Shown here piece by piece: positions 33,089-43,598 of a DNA stretch of 64,000 nt. Positions within the stretch are counted from its first letter, which is position 1. The number at the start of each line of letters is the position of its first letter. The translations under genes were made by a program, and so were the position numbers. Origin of the DNA: Sclerotiophoma versabilis (lineage: Eukaryota; Ascomycota; Dothideomycetes; Pleosporales; Didymellaceae); the NCBI GenBank assembly GCA_012274445.1, contig JAAROD010000015.1:2790001-2854000 (forward strand), read 5' to 3'. A model generated the notes under the pieces. It worked only from the letters and a program-made list of their open reading frames with translations, was not told the DNA's origin and did not search any database.

Positions 33089-34003
33089 CTAGGTACCTCG
33101 CTTGGATAGGCGTCGCGGGTAATGCTGAAGTAGATTTTTGCGTATCGCCTCATTGATCGGTCCAGCAACCCAAGGGGGCTCGAATTCGTAGCAGTAGGCC
33201 TCGATGACGACCGATGTAAGCTCTTCTTTCAGTTTGTGTTGTTGGAATGACTGGATAGTCTTTGAAAGCTTAACCATCTTCCAGTGGGACCCCTTCATAA
33301 CATCAATGGTCCGGTGCTTATCGTCTGGGCCCCAGTAGACCTTGCCTGTAAGTCTGAGCCCTTCCAGTTTCACAAAACGACCAACAAGAGCTGAGCTAAA
33401 GACGTCTTGCCAGTACATAGGAAAGTTGTGAGACTTACGCCCAGATGAGTGGATCATGAGCCTGTGGATTTGAGCAACGATATGCTTTTCCGATGTCGCA
33501 AGTGCTCGGAAATTGAAAGGACTGTCCAGCCTAAAGGTACATGTAGAGAGGAAAACCCGGGAACTTTCGGCCCAGAATTGGCGACAGACGAGTTGTGGTG
33601 AAATTTGGCCCGGAGTTGTTGCGGCAATCATCTCAGACTGCCAGGCGTCCGATCCTAACGGATGGTCGCAGACCGCGTCGTAAGCAATATAGAAGAGCTT
33701 GACCTGTTCTTCTCCATCTGTCTCCTCACGGGAAGAGTACACGTATATCATCTTGTTGCTGAAAGCAAGGTTCCAAATCTCGTTGCGTAGCTCTGCAGGA
33801 AGACGAAAAAGCGGCGAAGCAGCTGCGTTCAGCGTAGTCCTGAGGATATAAGCAACTGTTTCAAGACCCCTTGTTCAGGCATTTGTATCTAACAAATCCA
33901 CAGCGGCGGCGGCGTCGCCCTGACCTAGCAGCTCAGAACTCTTCTGCCACTTCATCTGGAGAGTGGCAGGCGAATTGCTGGCGGCGCGCTTCTTTGACGG
34001 CAT
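33089..34003 (-). CDS. 2EXR/F-box-like domain protein
   Basis: Two exons (34003-33925, 33855-33089; intron 33856-33924, G|GTCAGG to GAAACAG) encode 281 residues. After a basic N-terminus (MPSKKRAAS) comes FRLPAELRNEIWNLAFSNKM, the hallmark of the fungal 2EXR/F-box-like family: Leu-Pro-x-Glu-Leu/Ile-Arg followed by Ile-Trp. The next block, IYVYSS...LVCRQFWAESSRVFLSTCTFRL, is the usual continuation (return of a Cys-Arg-x-x and a Tyr/Phe-strand). These proteins are numerous in Pezizomycotina. Their role is unknown, with a ubiquitin-ligase adaptor function only presumed from F-box similarity. The junction was chosen because it alone joins the Met at 34003 in frame with the LPAELR exon. A downstream Met at 33751 would lose the motif. 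Confidence 0.7.
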
Positions 34004-34208
34004 CCTGCAGTGCGAGTCCATCGTAAGAGTCGGAAAAAGTGGTTGTTGAGGGAGAAAGGTGGTGTGAAGTCGAGAGGTCGAGGTCAAACATGAGGGGCGT
34101 AGTGACTGCCCAAAGTGAAAGTAAACAAACAGCAGGCAGCACGCTCAGGTAGGGGCGAACCACCCCACAAATACGTTCGCAGTGCGGTCGCACAACTTTG
34201 AAACATCT

Positions 34209-35258
34209 TCATCCCTCACCCATACCCACGCGCCTGATATACCACACCTTCGCGATTTTCGCAACACTGATCCTCAGCATCCCCTCATCAACCCCATTCT
34301 CCTCAACATACCCCTTCTCTTCCATCAAAATATCACTCTGGACCCACTTCAAATATCTGCCCAACCCCTTCATATCCCGCCTTGCCCCAACTTCCTCCAA
34401 AAAGTCCCAGCCCTGCTGTAGCCTTTCCTTTGTACACCAAATTGACGCCACTGCATCTGCAGCATCATGCTTCTCTTGCAGGTCCACAGGCAGAGCTTTG
34501 GGTACGGGCGCAAACGTAGGTTTGAATCGACCGCCTTTGGTCTTGAACCACAGTGCTGGGTTGGAATTCAGGTGCGGCGGCACAGGTTTCCATACAATGC
34601 CTTCGCCCTCACCATGGATACCAAAGGAGGCGGCAAAGGGGCAGGATGACGCGACTGCATCAGCTAGGGATTCGGCATCGGAGAGTGTGCGTGCGATGTT
34701 GTCGGGGTAGAGGATCGTGTTGAACGTGCCGCCGCGCGATATGTTGTAAATGGACGATGCAGGGTTTTCGATACTGGGGTACTGGGTGTCTTGGATCCAT
34801 TTGTTGTTGATATTGACAGAGATGATGATGAAACGACGTGAGAGCTGGGATGTTGCGACGTTTTTCTGGATGTTGGTGCCTATCCATTCACCAGCGATGA
34901 GAACAGGGGCTTGTGTCTCCAGACGCGAGTCTTGACAGAGATACTTCCAGCGTGCGAGGTATTGGTCCCGTATATTCAGTATGGCAGCGGTCTTGTCTGC
35001 CATCGCGGCGGCGAAGCCTATGTTATCGTTTGCTATTGTGATATTGGATACATTCTTTGACTGCAGTACAATCTTATCGTCGTTATAGATCAGTATGTCT
35101 GCATGTGTCCCGTGCAATTTGACAAAGCCCACAATGGGAATATGACCCAGTTTCGGGTCGTTATCCGGGCGATCGGAACCATGTTCCAACTCTTTCAACA
35201 CCTTGACCACTTCTGAGACATGCTGAGTGATTTTGGGATAAAGCGTGGAAGCAGCCAT
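34209..35258 (-). CDS. Stand-alone RNA ligase (Rnl2-like nucleotidyltransferase)
   Basis: A single exon of 349 residues. All core motifs of the covalent nucleotidyltransferase superfamily can be read. Motif I is KLHGTHAD with Lys47 as predicted adenylylation site, resembling the KIHGTN motif of the T4 Rnl2 type. Motif III is IAGEWIG (121-127), followed by the FIIISVNI strand (IIIa). Motif IV is EGIVWKP (219-225), and motif V is LWFKTKGGRFK (236-246, Lys239 and Lys241). These enzymes seal 3'-OH and 5'-phosphate RNA ends using ATP. The last 100 residues form a helical C-terminal region with no name I can give. There is no kinase or phosphodiesterase domain, so it is not the fungal tRNA ligase Trl1. 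No targeting signal is evident. Substrate is unknown. Confidence 0.8.
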   Translation of the reverse strand: MAASTLYPKITQHVSEVVKVLKELEHGSDRPDNDPKLGHIPIVGFVKLHGTHADILIYNDDKIVLQSKNVSNITIANDNIGFAAAMADKTAAILNIRDQYLARWKYLCQDSRLETQAPVLIAGEWIGTNIQKNVATSQLSRRFIIISVNINNKWIQDTQYPSIENPASSIYNISRGGTFNTILYPDNIARTLSDAESLADAVASSCPFAASFGIHGEGEGIVWKPVPPHLNSNPALWFKTKGGRFKPTFAPVPKALPVDLQEKHDAADAVASIWCTKERLQQGWDFLEEVGARRDMKGLGRYLKWVQSDILMEEKGYVEENGVDEGMLRISVAKIAKVWYIRRVGMGEG

Positions 35259-36316
35259 GGCAGGCGTTGTTGCTGTGAATCAAAACTCAAGCAATCAGTG
35301 GAAAAAATCTTTCTTTTTAAATTATAGCTCTCTTAGGGTGTAAAAGTACTCAATCGATTCCCTGTCGTGCTGTCTTCATCGTGCCCATAAGTGAACAAGC
35401 ATCAGCGATGAATCAACCTGAAGCGTCTACTTCAGTACTTCCAGAGAGAAGCTCCACCAAAGCTGTTTTTCAAATCTTTGTATTTCAAGGTGGGTTGCAG
35501 TACATAGGAAGTCCATCGCTGTGTTGCGTTGTTGACGATGCAGCAACAACGGCGTTGCGGCGTTTCGAGCTCGGTTTCCAACGGCTTCACACTGATTGGT
35601 TCGCAGCGAATTCCCTTTCTCAACGTCTTGCTTCATCACATGACCACGTTCTTTGTGAGGATGCGATAGTGTTGGAATGTGGCTGTATAACACGCATTAT
35701 CAGATTAATATAATACTGTGGTGCAGCGTCTGATCTCAGTTGTCAAGGCGCAAGTCCTCTTGAAAAAGTGACAAAATTTGAGATTCGTCAAAACCATCAA
35801 GCAATGCTGCTTCAGTGATGCCCATCGCTACAATGACCAGACGTTTTTGCATGTCTGAGTGGACAGTTTTGTTGAAGCCGTTGCAGACTTCAGCCAGGTG
35901 CAGGTGGGATGTGCATATCTTCTTGAAGCCCTCAGGACTCTGCTGCCACCGCATCGTGAGTCTTGGAGCCAACGAGGTGCTCCGCCAGAATATCTTCTGG
36001 ACGTGTTGAAACCGTGTAGGAAACAGGCCGGGCATTGCAGGAATTATACGGATGCACCCTGACACTTTATGGGCAAGTGATCCAGCCATTACGTATCCTT
36101 ATCTTCATGTGGCCGGAAGCAACCCGTGGCCGAAGCAACCCGTGGCCGGAATCAAACCGTCCTTGAGATATAAGCGCGCTGAAGTCGCACTTTGAGGTTT
36201 CCAAAACCATCAACTCTTTTCCCCACATTGGACACAAGCCACCAATTGGCATCAGCTCCCATCTCAACCAATCTTTGCCCATTACCGAGACCTTTGGCTA
36301 GTCTCCCATATCCATC
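35259..36316. other. Intergenic region between RNA ligase and IDO genes
   Basis: Divergent promoters of the RNA ligase (start 35258) and IDO (start 36317) genes. A minus-strand frame at 35736-36089 (117 residues, no recognised family) is too weak to call. The IDO side has a tandem repeat at 36111-36150 and a TATAAG at 36169-36174. Confidence 0.45.
36111..36150. repeat. Tandem GGCCGAAGCAACCCGT-type repeat in IDO promoter
   Basis: Two nearly identical copies of a 15-16 base unit (GGCC[G]GAAGCAACCCGT) and the start of a third lie 20 bases before a TATAAG element. They could be regulatory sites for the IDO gene, but this is only a positional guess. Confidence 0.6.
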
Positions 36317-37923
36317 ATGGCGTCTCCAACCTTCACCTTCCCCATCATGGATGACACCAAGCCTGATGACCACTCCCTCCCAGCCTTCATGGTGTCTACG
36401 TCTCGCGGCTTCCTGCCACGAGCTAACCCTATTGTCGAGCTACCCAAAGAGTTCGCCGCTCTTGAGTCATTGCTACAGCGTATGCCTATCAAGAGGCTTG
36501 ACGGCTCTCCGGGTCTGCTTGCGACATTCGAGTTTGGTGATACAGTATTGAAGGAGCTTCCTGATCTGTCAAATGAAGTCGAGAAGTATCGTGATGATCT
36601 TGTCGTCATGAATGCTTTGTACCGCGACTACTCGTTCTTGGCAAGCGCGTATCTCTTTGAGCCTTGTCACGAGAGACACATGAGGGGTGAGGAGTACGGT
36701 CTGGGGCGGCAGAGCTTGCCGCGTTGTATCAGTCTGCCGATTGTTAAGGTTGCTGAGCTGTGAGTATCCCTACCGTCAACAATGGTCGTACTACATGTCC
36801 GAAAATGATGGCTGACGCATTCATTACAGTGCTGGCTTTAAGCCTTTCATGGAGTATGCTGGCTCCTACGCTCTTTTCAATTACCGCCTGGTAGATGAAA
36901 CAAAGGGTCTCGAGTATGACAACCTTCGACTCATTCGTGCTTTCGAGTGTGGCTTGGACTCCGAGTCGTCTGAAGCAGGCTTTGTCCTTGTTCACATCGC
37001 CATGGTAAAGGAATCAGGCGCATTAATCGAGGGCGCATCTGAAATGCTCAACGGCTGCACAGCGAAGGATCGTGAGCAGTTCGACAACGGTCTTCGGACA
37101 CTAGTGGCTGGTCTGCGGAAGGTTAATACTGTGATGAACAGTAAGTTATCCTTGCAAAGAAGAATGTGGTTGCAAGACTGACCACTCTCGTAGCAATGTG
37201 GAAGAAGAGTAAGCCCAGCGGCTATACCAGCTTCCGCACCTTCATCTTCGGTATCACCTCACAGTCTATGTTCCCCAACGGTGTGATTTACGAGGGAGTC
37301 AGCGAGGAGCCCCTCTCCTTCCGTGGTGAATCTGGAGCTAACGACAGCATGGTACGTTCTGTTACGATCTAACATTCGCTCAAAACTCATCTATGGTAGA
37401 TCCCCATGTGCGACAATCTGTTGCAGATTTCGATGCCAGAAACTCCTCTCACAGATATCTTAAAGGACTTCCGCCAGTACAGGCCCGGTAACCACCGCCA
37501 ATTTCTGGAAGCCGTACGCGATTGCGCTCAGGAATGCGGTGTGCGGGCGTTTGCAAAGGAAGACTCAGTGTCCGCTGCGCTTTATCTCCAAGCTCTTGAC
37601 CAAGTGCGTGACTTCCGCTGGCGCCACTGGTGCTTCACTCGTGAGTACATTCTCAAGCACACCTCGCATCCCACAGCGACAGGAGGTAGCCCAATTGTGA
37701 CTGTAAGTTATACTACTTCTTTACGAAGCGATATACTGATGATTAGTAGTGGCTACCAAACCAGCTGAGCGCCGTGCTTGCGCAGATGGCTGAGACATCT
37801 GAGTTCTGTCAGTCAGTCAATGGAGTTAGCGACATTATGGAGACTGCCAACTTGCAGCGCGAAACACTGGCGAAAGAAGTGGCGAAGTACTGTGGTGAGC
37901 GTGGCGTTGCAGCAGCGTCCTGA
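36317..37923 (+). CDS. BNA2: Indoleamine 2,3-dioxygenase
   Basis: Five exons (36317-36759, 36830-37140, 37194-37351, 37400-37702, 37750-37923) encode 462 residues. IDO is the haem enzyme that opens the indole ring of tryptophan to N-formylkynurenine, the entry to the kynurenine pathway and de novo NAD synthesis; in yeast the enzyme is Bna2. Family signatures are RCISLPIVKVAEL...FMEYAGSYALFNYRL, FRGESGANDSMIPMCD, FRWRHWCFTREYI with the predicted proximal haem His at about 379, and ATGGSPIVTWLPNQL. Length is typical of fungal IDOs. The introns (49-70 bases) interrupt conserved blocks, and joining them restores each block, which strongly supports the model. Ascomycetes often have several IDO paralogues, and this may be one rather than the main Bna2. 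Confidence 0.92.
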
Positions 37924-38519
37924 GCCTGAGGCAGCAGGCCTTTTCGTGAATCATAACAGTTGTCGAGGCGGCCAGATATTGAGCCGTGTTACTGTAGAAG
38001 ATCCAGAATTGACCCATGTCACGAGCTTTCTCTCGGGTTTTGCGCCCTTCGTGTTGATGACACAGGTAAACTGTGGGGGGGTAGTACCCGGTCGATGAGG
38101 CAGCCGAGGGCGCAATCTGCTGCTATAGCACAACTTCAATACGAATCCTTCACGATCACAGCAGCTCGTTCAAGGCGCCCATCTTGCAATGGTGTGTTGT
38201 GGCCAATAATGTATCGTGAGTCAGGCCGCCGTCGTGGTTCTGAGGGTGGTGAGGTCGAAGCGTCATACCCTGCTATGACTCGCGCTGTTCCGTAGCTTCA
38301 CGCTAAAAGGCAGCTCGCTGCCATCGCCATTGCTCTATCTGGGGCAATTCAATCACCACCTTTGCGGTAGTTCTCTCTGCGCCTTTCAATGATCGGGCGA
38401 AGACACCCCATGGAACATTCACCTCACAACGCACGATTACGACACGTCTTGTTACTACGGCGAAACTTACGGACCACGACTTGACATAAGAACAGCCAGC
38501 CCCACATTACCACACCACC
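37924..38519. other. Intergenic region between IDO and the GTPase
   Basis: IDO 3' flank and GTPase promoter. The stretch before 38520 (CCCCACATTACCACACCACC) is a C/A-rich leader. No gene is seen. Confidence 0.5.
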
Positions 38520-40504
38520 ATGAGCTCACGATACGCACCGAAACAGAATCCCGTCGAGCGGCGGAAGGGCGAATCTGTATGTTTGGGCGTATGTGCTCAA
38601 GCGATAATGCTGACTCATCTGGCAGGCTCTCAGCGACTTCGCCGACTACGTGCAGAAGCAGCAAGCGCTGCGACGCCCCGGCCAAGCTGCCGCCACCCTT
38701 GAGGACCACGACGAGCTGAGCATTCTCGACGAGCTCGGCCTTACCGACGACGCAAAACCGCACATTCGCTTGAAGACACTGCTCATCGATCCCGCCGAGG
38801 AGAATGTTGCCGCGCTTGGAGAGCACATCAAGGTCCGCCTGGCCGAGGGCCACGGCGAGGTCTTGTTCGATGTTGGGCTCGAGGACAACGGCGAGGGCAT
38901 GGGCTTCATCAAAGAAAATTGGGACTTTGCCCTAGAGAGGATAGGAGCTGTCTGCGAGCTGGTTAAGGCCGACTACAAGATCCTGATGACCAGGAACGTC
39001 GGCGGCGACGTTGAGGTTGGTCCTCGAGATGCGAAAGACACAAGCCTCAGTGGCAAGATGATTATAAGGCATCGTCCTCAGGACGTTGACGAAGTCATTG
39101 AGACACGCATTGCTGTCGTCGGCAATGTCGATGCTGGCAAAAGCACCATGCTGGGAGTGCTTGTCAAAGGAGGGCTCGATGATGGTCGTGGTAAAGCACG
39201 CGTGAACCTTTTCCGCCACAAGCACGAGATTGAGAGTGGACGCACTAGCTCTGTCGGCATGGAAATCATGGGCTTTGACAGCAAGAGCGAGGTCGTTGTA
39301 TCGAACACTGCTGGCCGCAAGCTGACTTGGGAGGAGATTGGTCGTCGTGCCGTAGGTACTAGATATTGTCTTGTGGAATCTCTGCTAATGATTATAGGCG
39401 AAAGTTATAAGCTTCACAGATCTCGCGGGTCACGAACGCTACCTACGAACTACCGTCTTCGGTCTGCTATCTAGCGAGCCGAACTACTGCTTGCTGATGG
39501 TTGCTGCGAACAATGGCCTGGTTGGCATGAGCAAAGAGCATTTGGGAATTGCCCTTGCGCTTAATGTGCCCGTCATGGTTGTCATAACCAAAGTCGACAT
39601 CTGCCCGCCGAACATTCTCGAGCAGACCATCACTCAGTTGAGTAAAATCCTGAAGTCACCCGGTGCTCGCAAAATCCCCGTCTTCATCAAGAACAGGGAG
39701 GAGTGTATCAACACTGCTACGCAGTTCGTCTCTCGGCGTATCTGCCCCATCTTCCAGGTGTCCAACGTCACAGGCTTCAACCTCGACCTTGTACGCACCT
39801 TCCTGAACGTGCTGCCGCACCATGGCAACTACGACAGTTCGCTTCCCCTCGAGTTTCACGTCAACGACACTTTCTCTGTTCCATTCGTCGGCACCGTAGT
39901 GTCAGGAGTCGTCAAGTCTGGTGAGATCCACGCTGGCGACACCATCCTTGTTGGGCCTGACGGCCTTGGTCAGTTTACTACAACAAAAGTGCGATCTATC
40001 GAGCGGAAGCGAATACAAGTTCCTGGCTGCTCTGCCGGTCAGTCCGCTAGTCTCGCACTGCGAAACGTACGACGGAAGGATGTCAGGAAAGGCATGGTCG
40101 TTCTCCACAAGTCTGATAAGCCAGACGAGAAGACGGGCATAATACCGCAACCAAAGGTCTACCGTGACTTTGTTGCTGAAGTCTTGATCTTGTCACACGC
40201 AACCACCATCAAGACCAAGTACCAGGCGATGCTGCATGTCGGCCCCGTCTCTCAGACCTGCGCCATTATCGACATTGACCGCCAGTACATTCGCACCGGT
40301 GACCGTGCGCAAGTTGCCTTCAGGTTTGTGCAGCGACCCGAGTACTTGACGGTCGGCGATCGCATCCTGTTCCGTGAGGGTCGAACGAAAGGACTTGGTA
40401 TTGTGAAGCAGGTTGGGTACGATCCGAAGAAACCGCTGAACCCAGAATTACAAAAAGAGCAGCAGGCGAAAGATTTAGGTGAGAAGAAGGTTGCTGCATC
40501 TTGA
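38520..40504 (+). CDS. GTPBP1/GTPBP2-like translational GTPase
   Basis: Three exons (38520-38576, 38626-39351, 39398-40504) encode 629 residues. The G domain is of EF-Tu/eEF1A type: G1 GNVDAGKST at 185-193, G3 DLAGH at 269-273, G4 TKVD at 325-328 and a G5-like SNVTG block. Exon 3 restores the DLAGH motif after a 46-base intron. Two beta-barrel domains follow (FVGTVVSGVVKSGEIHAGD and GMVVL...FVAEVLILSHATTI). The 180-residue N-terminal extension is characteristic of GTPBP1/2 rather than eEF1A or eRF3. In animals these proteins act in resolution of stalled ribosomes and mRNA decay; the fungal orthologues are poorly studied, so the role here is inferred. The 57-base first exon encodes a short basic start. 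Confidence 0.92.
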
Positions 40505-41119
40505 CATGACAAGCGTGTAGTTCACTGATAATAATCAACCTTCTGAATTTTCGACCTTTATCCCCACCTGCTCTTCTCATTTGAGCGATTTATTGCGAAG
40601 TGTATCTGGTGGTCTCACTTGGCAATGCTGGCCAAGAATGGATTTTAGGGACCTAATCACCTTGCCTATAGGAACGACAATATGCGAGAAATACAGCATG
40701 GTTGGTCATCGCTATTGTTGCTCGACCGTTCGCAAGTCAGTCAACGTATATAAATATGGCAGGTTGAGGCTCTTGTAGCTGGCGTACTGGCTAAATTCAC
40801 ATGCCAGTGCAGGTACACCGGCTTTATTCCATCCCGTCCGACCCCACCATCTTCCTCCACTGCCGCACCCCACGAACCCCGGACCGAGTTCAGAGCTAAA
40901 CAAGCTCTCGGTAACAGCGCCGATCCCTGTATCACCCGCTGTGTGTCCAACCCGCATCTACCTCGTCAGCCCAAACGCCCATAAACTGCGGCTTGATAAA
41001 GTCCGCATGCCCAGACTTTGACGCCTCAATCTGCCATTCACTCGTTTGTTCTCCGCAGCGTTTCGCGCCCGTGTCATTTTTCTCTCTCAATCCCCGATCG
41101 AGAGAGTAATAGAAGCAAG
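40505..41119. other. Intergenic region before the second F-box-like gene
   Basis: GTPase 3' flank and promoter of the next gene. An in-frame upstream ATG at 41018 would extend the following protein by 34 residues; I prefer 41120. No separate gene is seen. Confidence 0.5.
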
Positions 41120-42221
41120 ATGAAGGCAAGATTAAGGAGCGTCTTCTCACATTCTCCGCCTCGCTGGGAGCCGTCAGACATCCGCTCAGAAGACCCTGGG
41201 CAAAGATCCAACTCAGATTCACGCCACGTACCCTCGAGTCCCGCAAACAAACCCAATGAGCGCATTACTTTTCACATCAAATCCACGTCTTCAATCACCC
41301 CTCCGAACCTAAACCAGAATACCCAATTGCTCAAACCCCGCAAGTCAACAATAAGCTTAACTTCCATTTCGGACCCCGAGCTCGATGCGCGCACAAACTT
41401 CCAATGGCCTTCGACTTTCTTCGCACAGTTGCCGTTGGAGATTAGACGCATGGTGTACGGGTATCTGTATGAGGGCGAGACCATCCATCTGACAGTTGGA
41501 GAAAAGAAGGACAAGCTGGGCCGCAAGGAAATAAGATTCGGGAACTTCATCTGCACGCAAGAGCACATCGGGCAATGCACCTGCCGTGTCGTCATTACGG
41601 GTAGTGCGCTCGAAACATCGCTGCCACAGTTGGAAGTCGCGCATTTAGGCTTGATAAGAAGCTGTCGAAGAATGTAAGTGCCCAGCCTACTCAACTCAGA
41701 GATCTAGACGACAACGTGGATGGCTGCTGAAACCAGCCTACAGGTACTCAGAGTGCATATACTACCTCTACGCAAATCACTCCTTCTCCCTTCTCCACGC
41801 TACCCATCTCCTCGCCCTCCCAAAGCGCATCCCCCAACAGCGCCTGAATGCGATCCGCCACCTAAGTCTGCGCTGGCAGATCCGCGCCCTGCCCTACCTG
41901 CGCCGCGGCTCAAGTACGAAATTCGCATACCGTGAGGATACAGAGAACTGGGAAAAGGGCTGGGCAATCCTGGCCAGTATGAAAGGATTGCAGACCCTGA
42001 ACGTCACGCTGATGGATCCGAGTGCGCATGGAATCTGGGAGAATAATTGGCTCGAGCTCGAGGCGGTGATTCTGGAGCCAGTCAAGAAGGTAAGGGGGTT
42101 GGAAGAGGGCGGTTTCGAGGTTGTGTTGCCGTATCAGAGTTGCGATGTGGAAAGGGACATGGCGGGTTGTGGGGTCATGTTGAGGAGACCGAATGAGATT
42201 CAGGAAGGGCAGCAGCCGTAA
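41120..42221 (+). CDS. F-box-like (DUF7730-type) fungal protein
   Basis: Two exons (41120-41673, 41744-42221; intron 41674-41743, GTAAGT to CTACAG with a CTGA branch) encode 343 residues. The N-terminal 95 residues are Ser/Pro-rich and basic. Then comes STFFAQLPLEIRRMVYGYLYEGETIHLTV, an F-box-like opening of the type found in fungal DUF7730 proteins. A Cys-containing loop (GQCTCRVV), LGLIRSCRRMYSECIYYLYANHSFSL, and a C-terminal region of alternating strands complete the domain. The conserved CRRMYSE block is split by the intron and restored by splicing, which supports the model. The molecular function is unknown. It is the second LPxE(I/L)R protein in this window. Confidence 0.78.
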
Positions 42222-42341
42222 TGAATTCAAGAGTATTGAAACACGAGACGTAGAAGTATGGGGTTGGAATTTTGTGGTACCAGACGTTGCGATCACTGTT
42301 CGTTACGCTACATATTTACAAACGACTCCAGCGCGTTCCAC

Positions 42342-43598
42342 CTACAAGCCAAAGCAATTGGCATAGTACGTAACAGTAGCCGGCCAATCGCTGAACATAG
42401 CCTTGATACCGACTTGCCGGGCCAGGACGTCCAAGACCGTGTACATGTCTCCATCATTGTTAATCACGCTCTTCACATAGTCGTAGTAGTACCCCCCACC
42501 CCCGATCTGCAGCCAGCCCGAGCGTTCAAAACTCCACGCCACAATCTCCAAGCCGTTCTCTTTGGCAGCCACAGCGTACTCAGACGGCACAATCTGCCCC
42601 GTCGCATTGTCCACCTTGGTCAGTGCAAACATAGCCGGTGCCATGATCTTGACTCCGCGCTGCGCCAGCGATGGCAGACTTGCGGTTGCGTTCGCGTACC
42701 CGGCGGGTGTGTCGACGCGCTCATCGAGGTACACGGCCTGCGCGCCAAACTCGGGCTCGTTGTCGATCCAGTAGAAGAGATCGTCTGGCAGGAAGGACTG
42801 CGGCCAGACGCGCTCGGGCGCAATGCCCTTGTTCTTGAACGCGTCGATCATGTCTTGCGCGTACTGCTCCTGGGTGTAGCCGTCGAACGGCATCTTGACC
42901 TCGGGCGTCTTGAGCTCGGCGGTGAATTTCAGATCCCACGCGTCGACAACGTCGATATACTCGTTCAGCGTCATGATTTGGGGACAGCCCGAGGCGTACA
43001 GGTCGGTGCGGAAGTAGGGCGTGCCGTCCATGTATTGCTTGACGGTAGTGCCATTAGGGTTGAAGCCGTCTTGTTTGCCGCAAAGGGTCTTGAATTCGGC
43101 GAGTGTGAGGTCCGAAGTGCAGCATTTGGCTGATGCTGGGACGGTACCGTTGGCTGGGGTGAAGGGAGTAGTGCACTTGTCTGCAAGTGTGGTGTTGAGG
43201 ATGTTGGTTGTGGTGTGCAGGTCACACTGAGCGTGGCGGCAGACGAGTTGTTTGTCTTTTGTGAATGCAACATCGCACTCGATAACGCCGGCACCTTGAC
43301 GACGAGCGGCACTATATGCTGCGTAGGTATGTTCAGGGTACTGGAGTGAGGCGCCGCGGTGCGCAAAAACGAAGTCTGACGTTTTGAACGGTCCTTCTGA
43401 GCAGCTCTCGAGCTTCTCCTTCAGCGAGCCTTCGTCCATATCGTCGACTAAGAAGTACGGTCGGTCGCCAACCTGAACATTGAGCTTTGTGTGGTTGTGC
43501 TTGCTGCCATGCTGTTCAGGATATTGGTGACCCGTACGAGGCAAGACAGCGGCAGAGGCCAGGCTCAAAACGAGCGAAGAAGCTACGAAAGAGCGCAT
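42342..43598 (-). CDS. Secreted glycerophosphodiester phosphodiesterase
   Basis: A single exon of 418 residues when started at 43598 (MRSFVASSLVLSLASAAVLP, a signal peptide). An in-frame Met at 43658 would put 20 residues before the signal sequence and is less likely. The GDPD TIM-barrel signature is FAHRGASLQYPEHTYAAY, with catalytic His80-Arg81 and Glu89. It is followed by GVIECDVAFTKDKQLVCRHAQCDL, where Glu107 and Asp109 are metal ligands and the HAQCD His is the second catalytic His. The C-terminal part (WSFERSGWLQIGGGGYYYDYV...MFSDWPATVTYYANCF) closes the barrel. It releases glycerol-3-phosphate and an alcohol from glycerophosphodiesters outside the cell, probably in phosphate or lipid scavenging. 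Many Asn-x-Ser/Thr sites fit secretion. Confidence 0.93.
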   Translation of the reverse strand: MRSFVASSLVLSLASAAVLPRTGHQYPEQHGSKHNHTKLNVQVGDRPYFLVDDMDEGSLKEKLESCSEGPFKTSDFVFAHRGASLQYPEHTYAAYSAARRQGAGVIECDVAFTKDKQLVCRHAQCDLHTTTNILNTTLADKCTTPFTPANGTVPASAKCCTSDLTLAEFKTLCGKQDGFNPNGTTVKQYMDGTPYFRTDLYASGCPQIMTLNEYIDVVDAWDLKFTAELKTPEVKMPFDGYTQEQYAQDMIDAFKNKGIAPERVWPQSFLPDDLFYWIDNEPEFGAQAVYLDERVDTPAGYANATASLPSLAQRGVKIMAPAMFALTKVDNATGQIVPSEYAVAAKENGLEIVAWSFERSGWLQIGGGGYYYDYVKSVINNDGDMYTVLDVLARQVGIKAMFSDWPATVTYYANCFGL

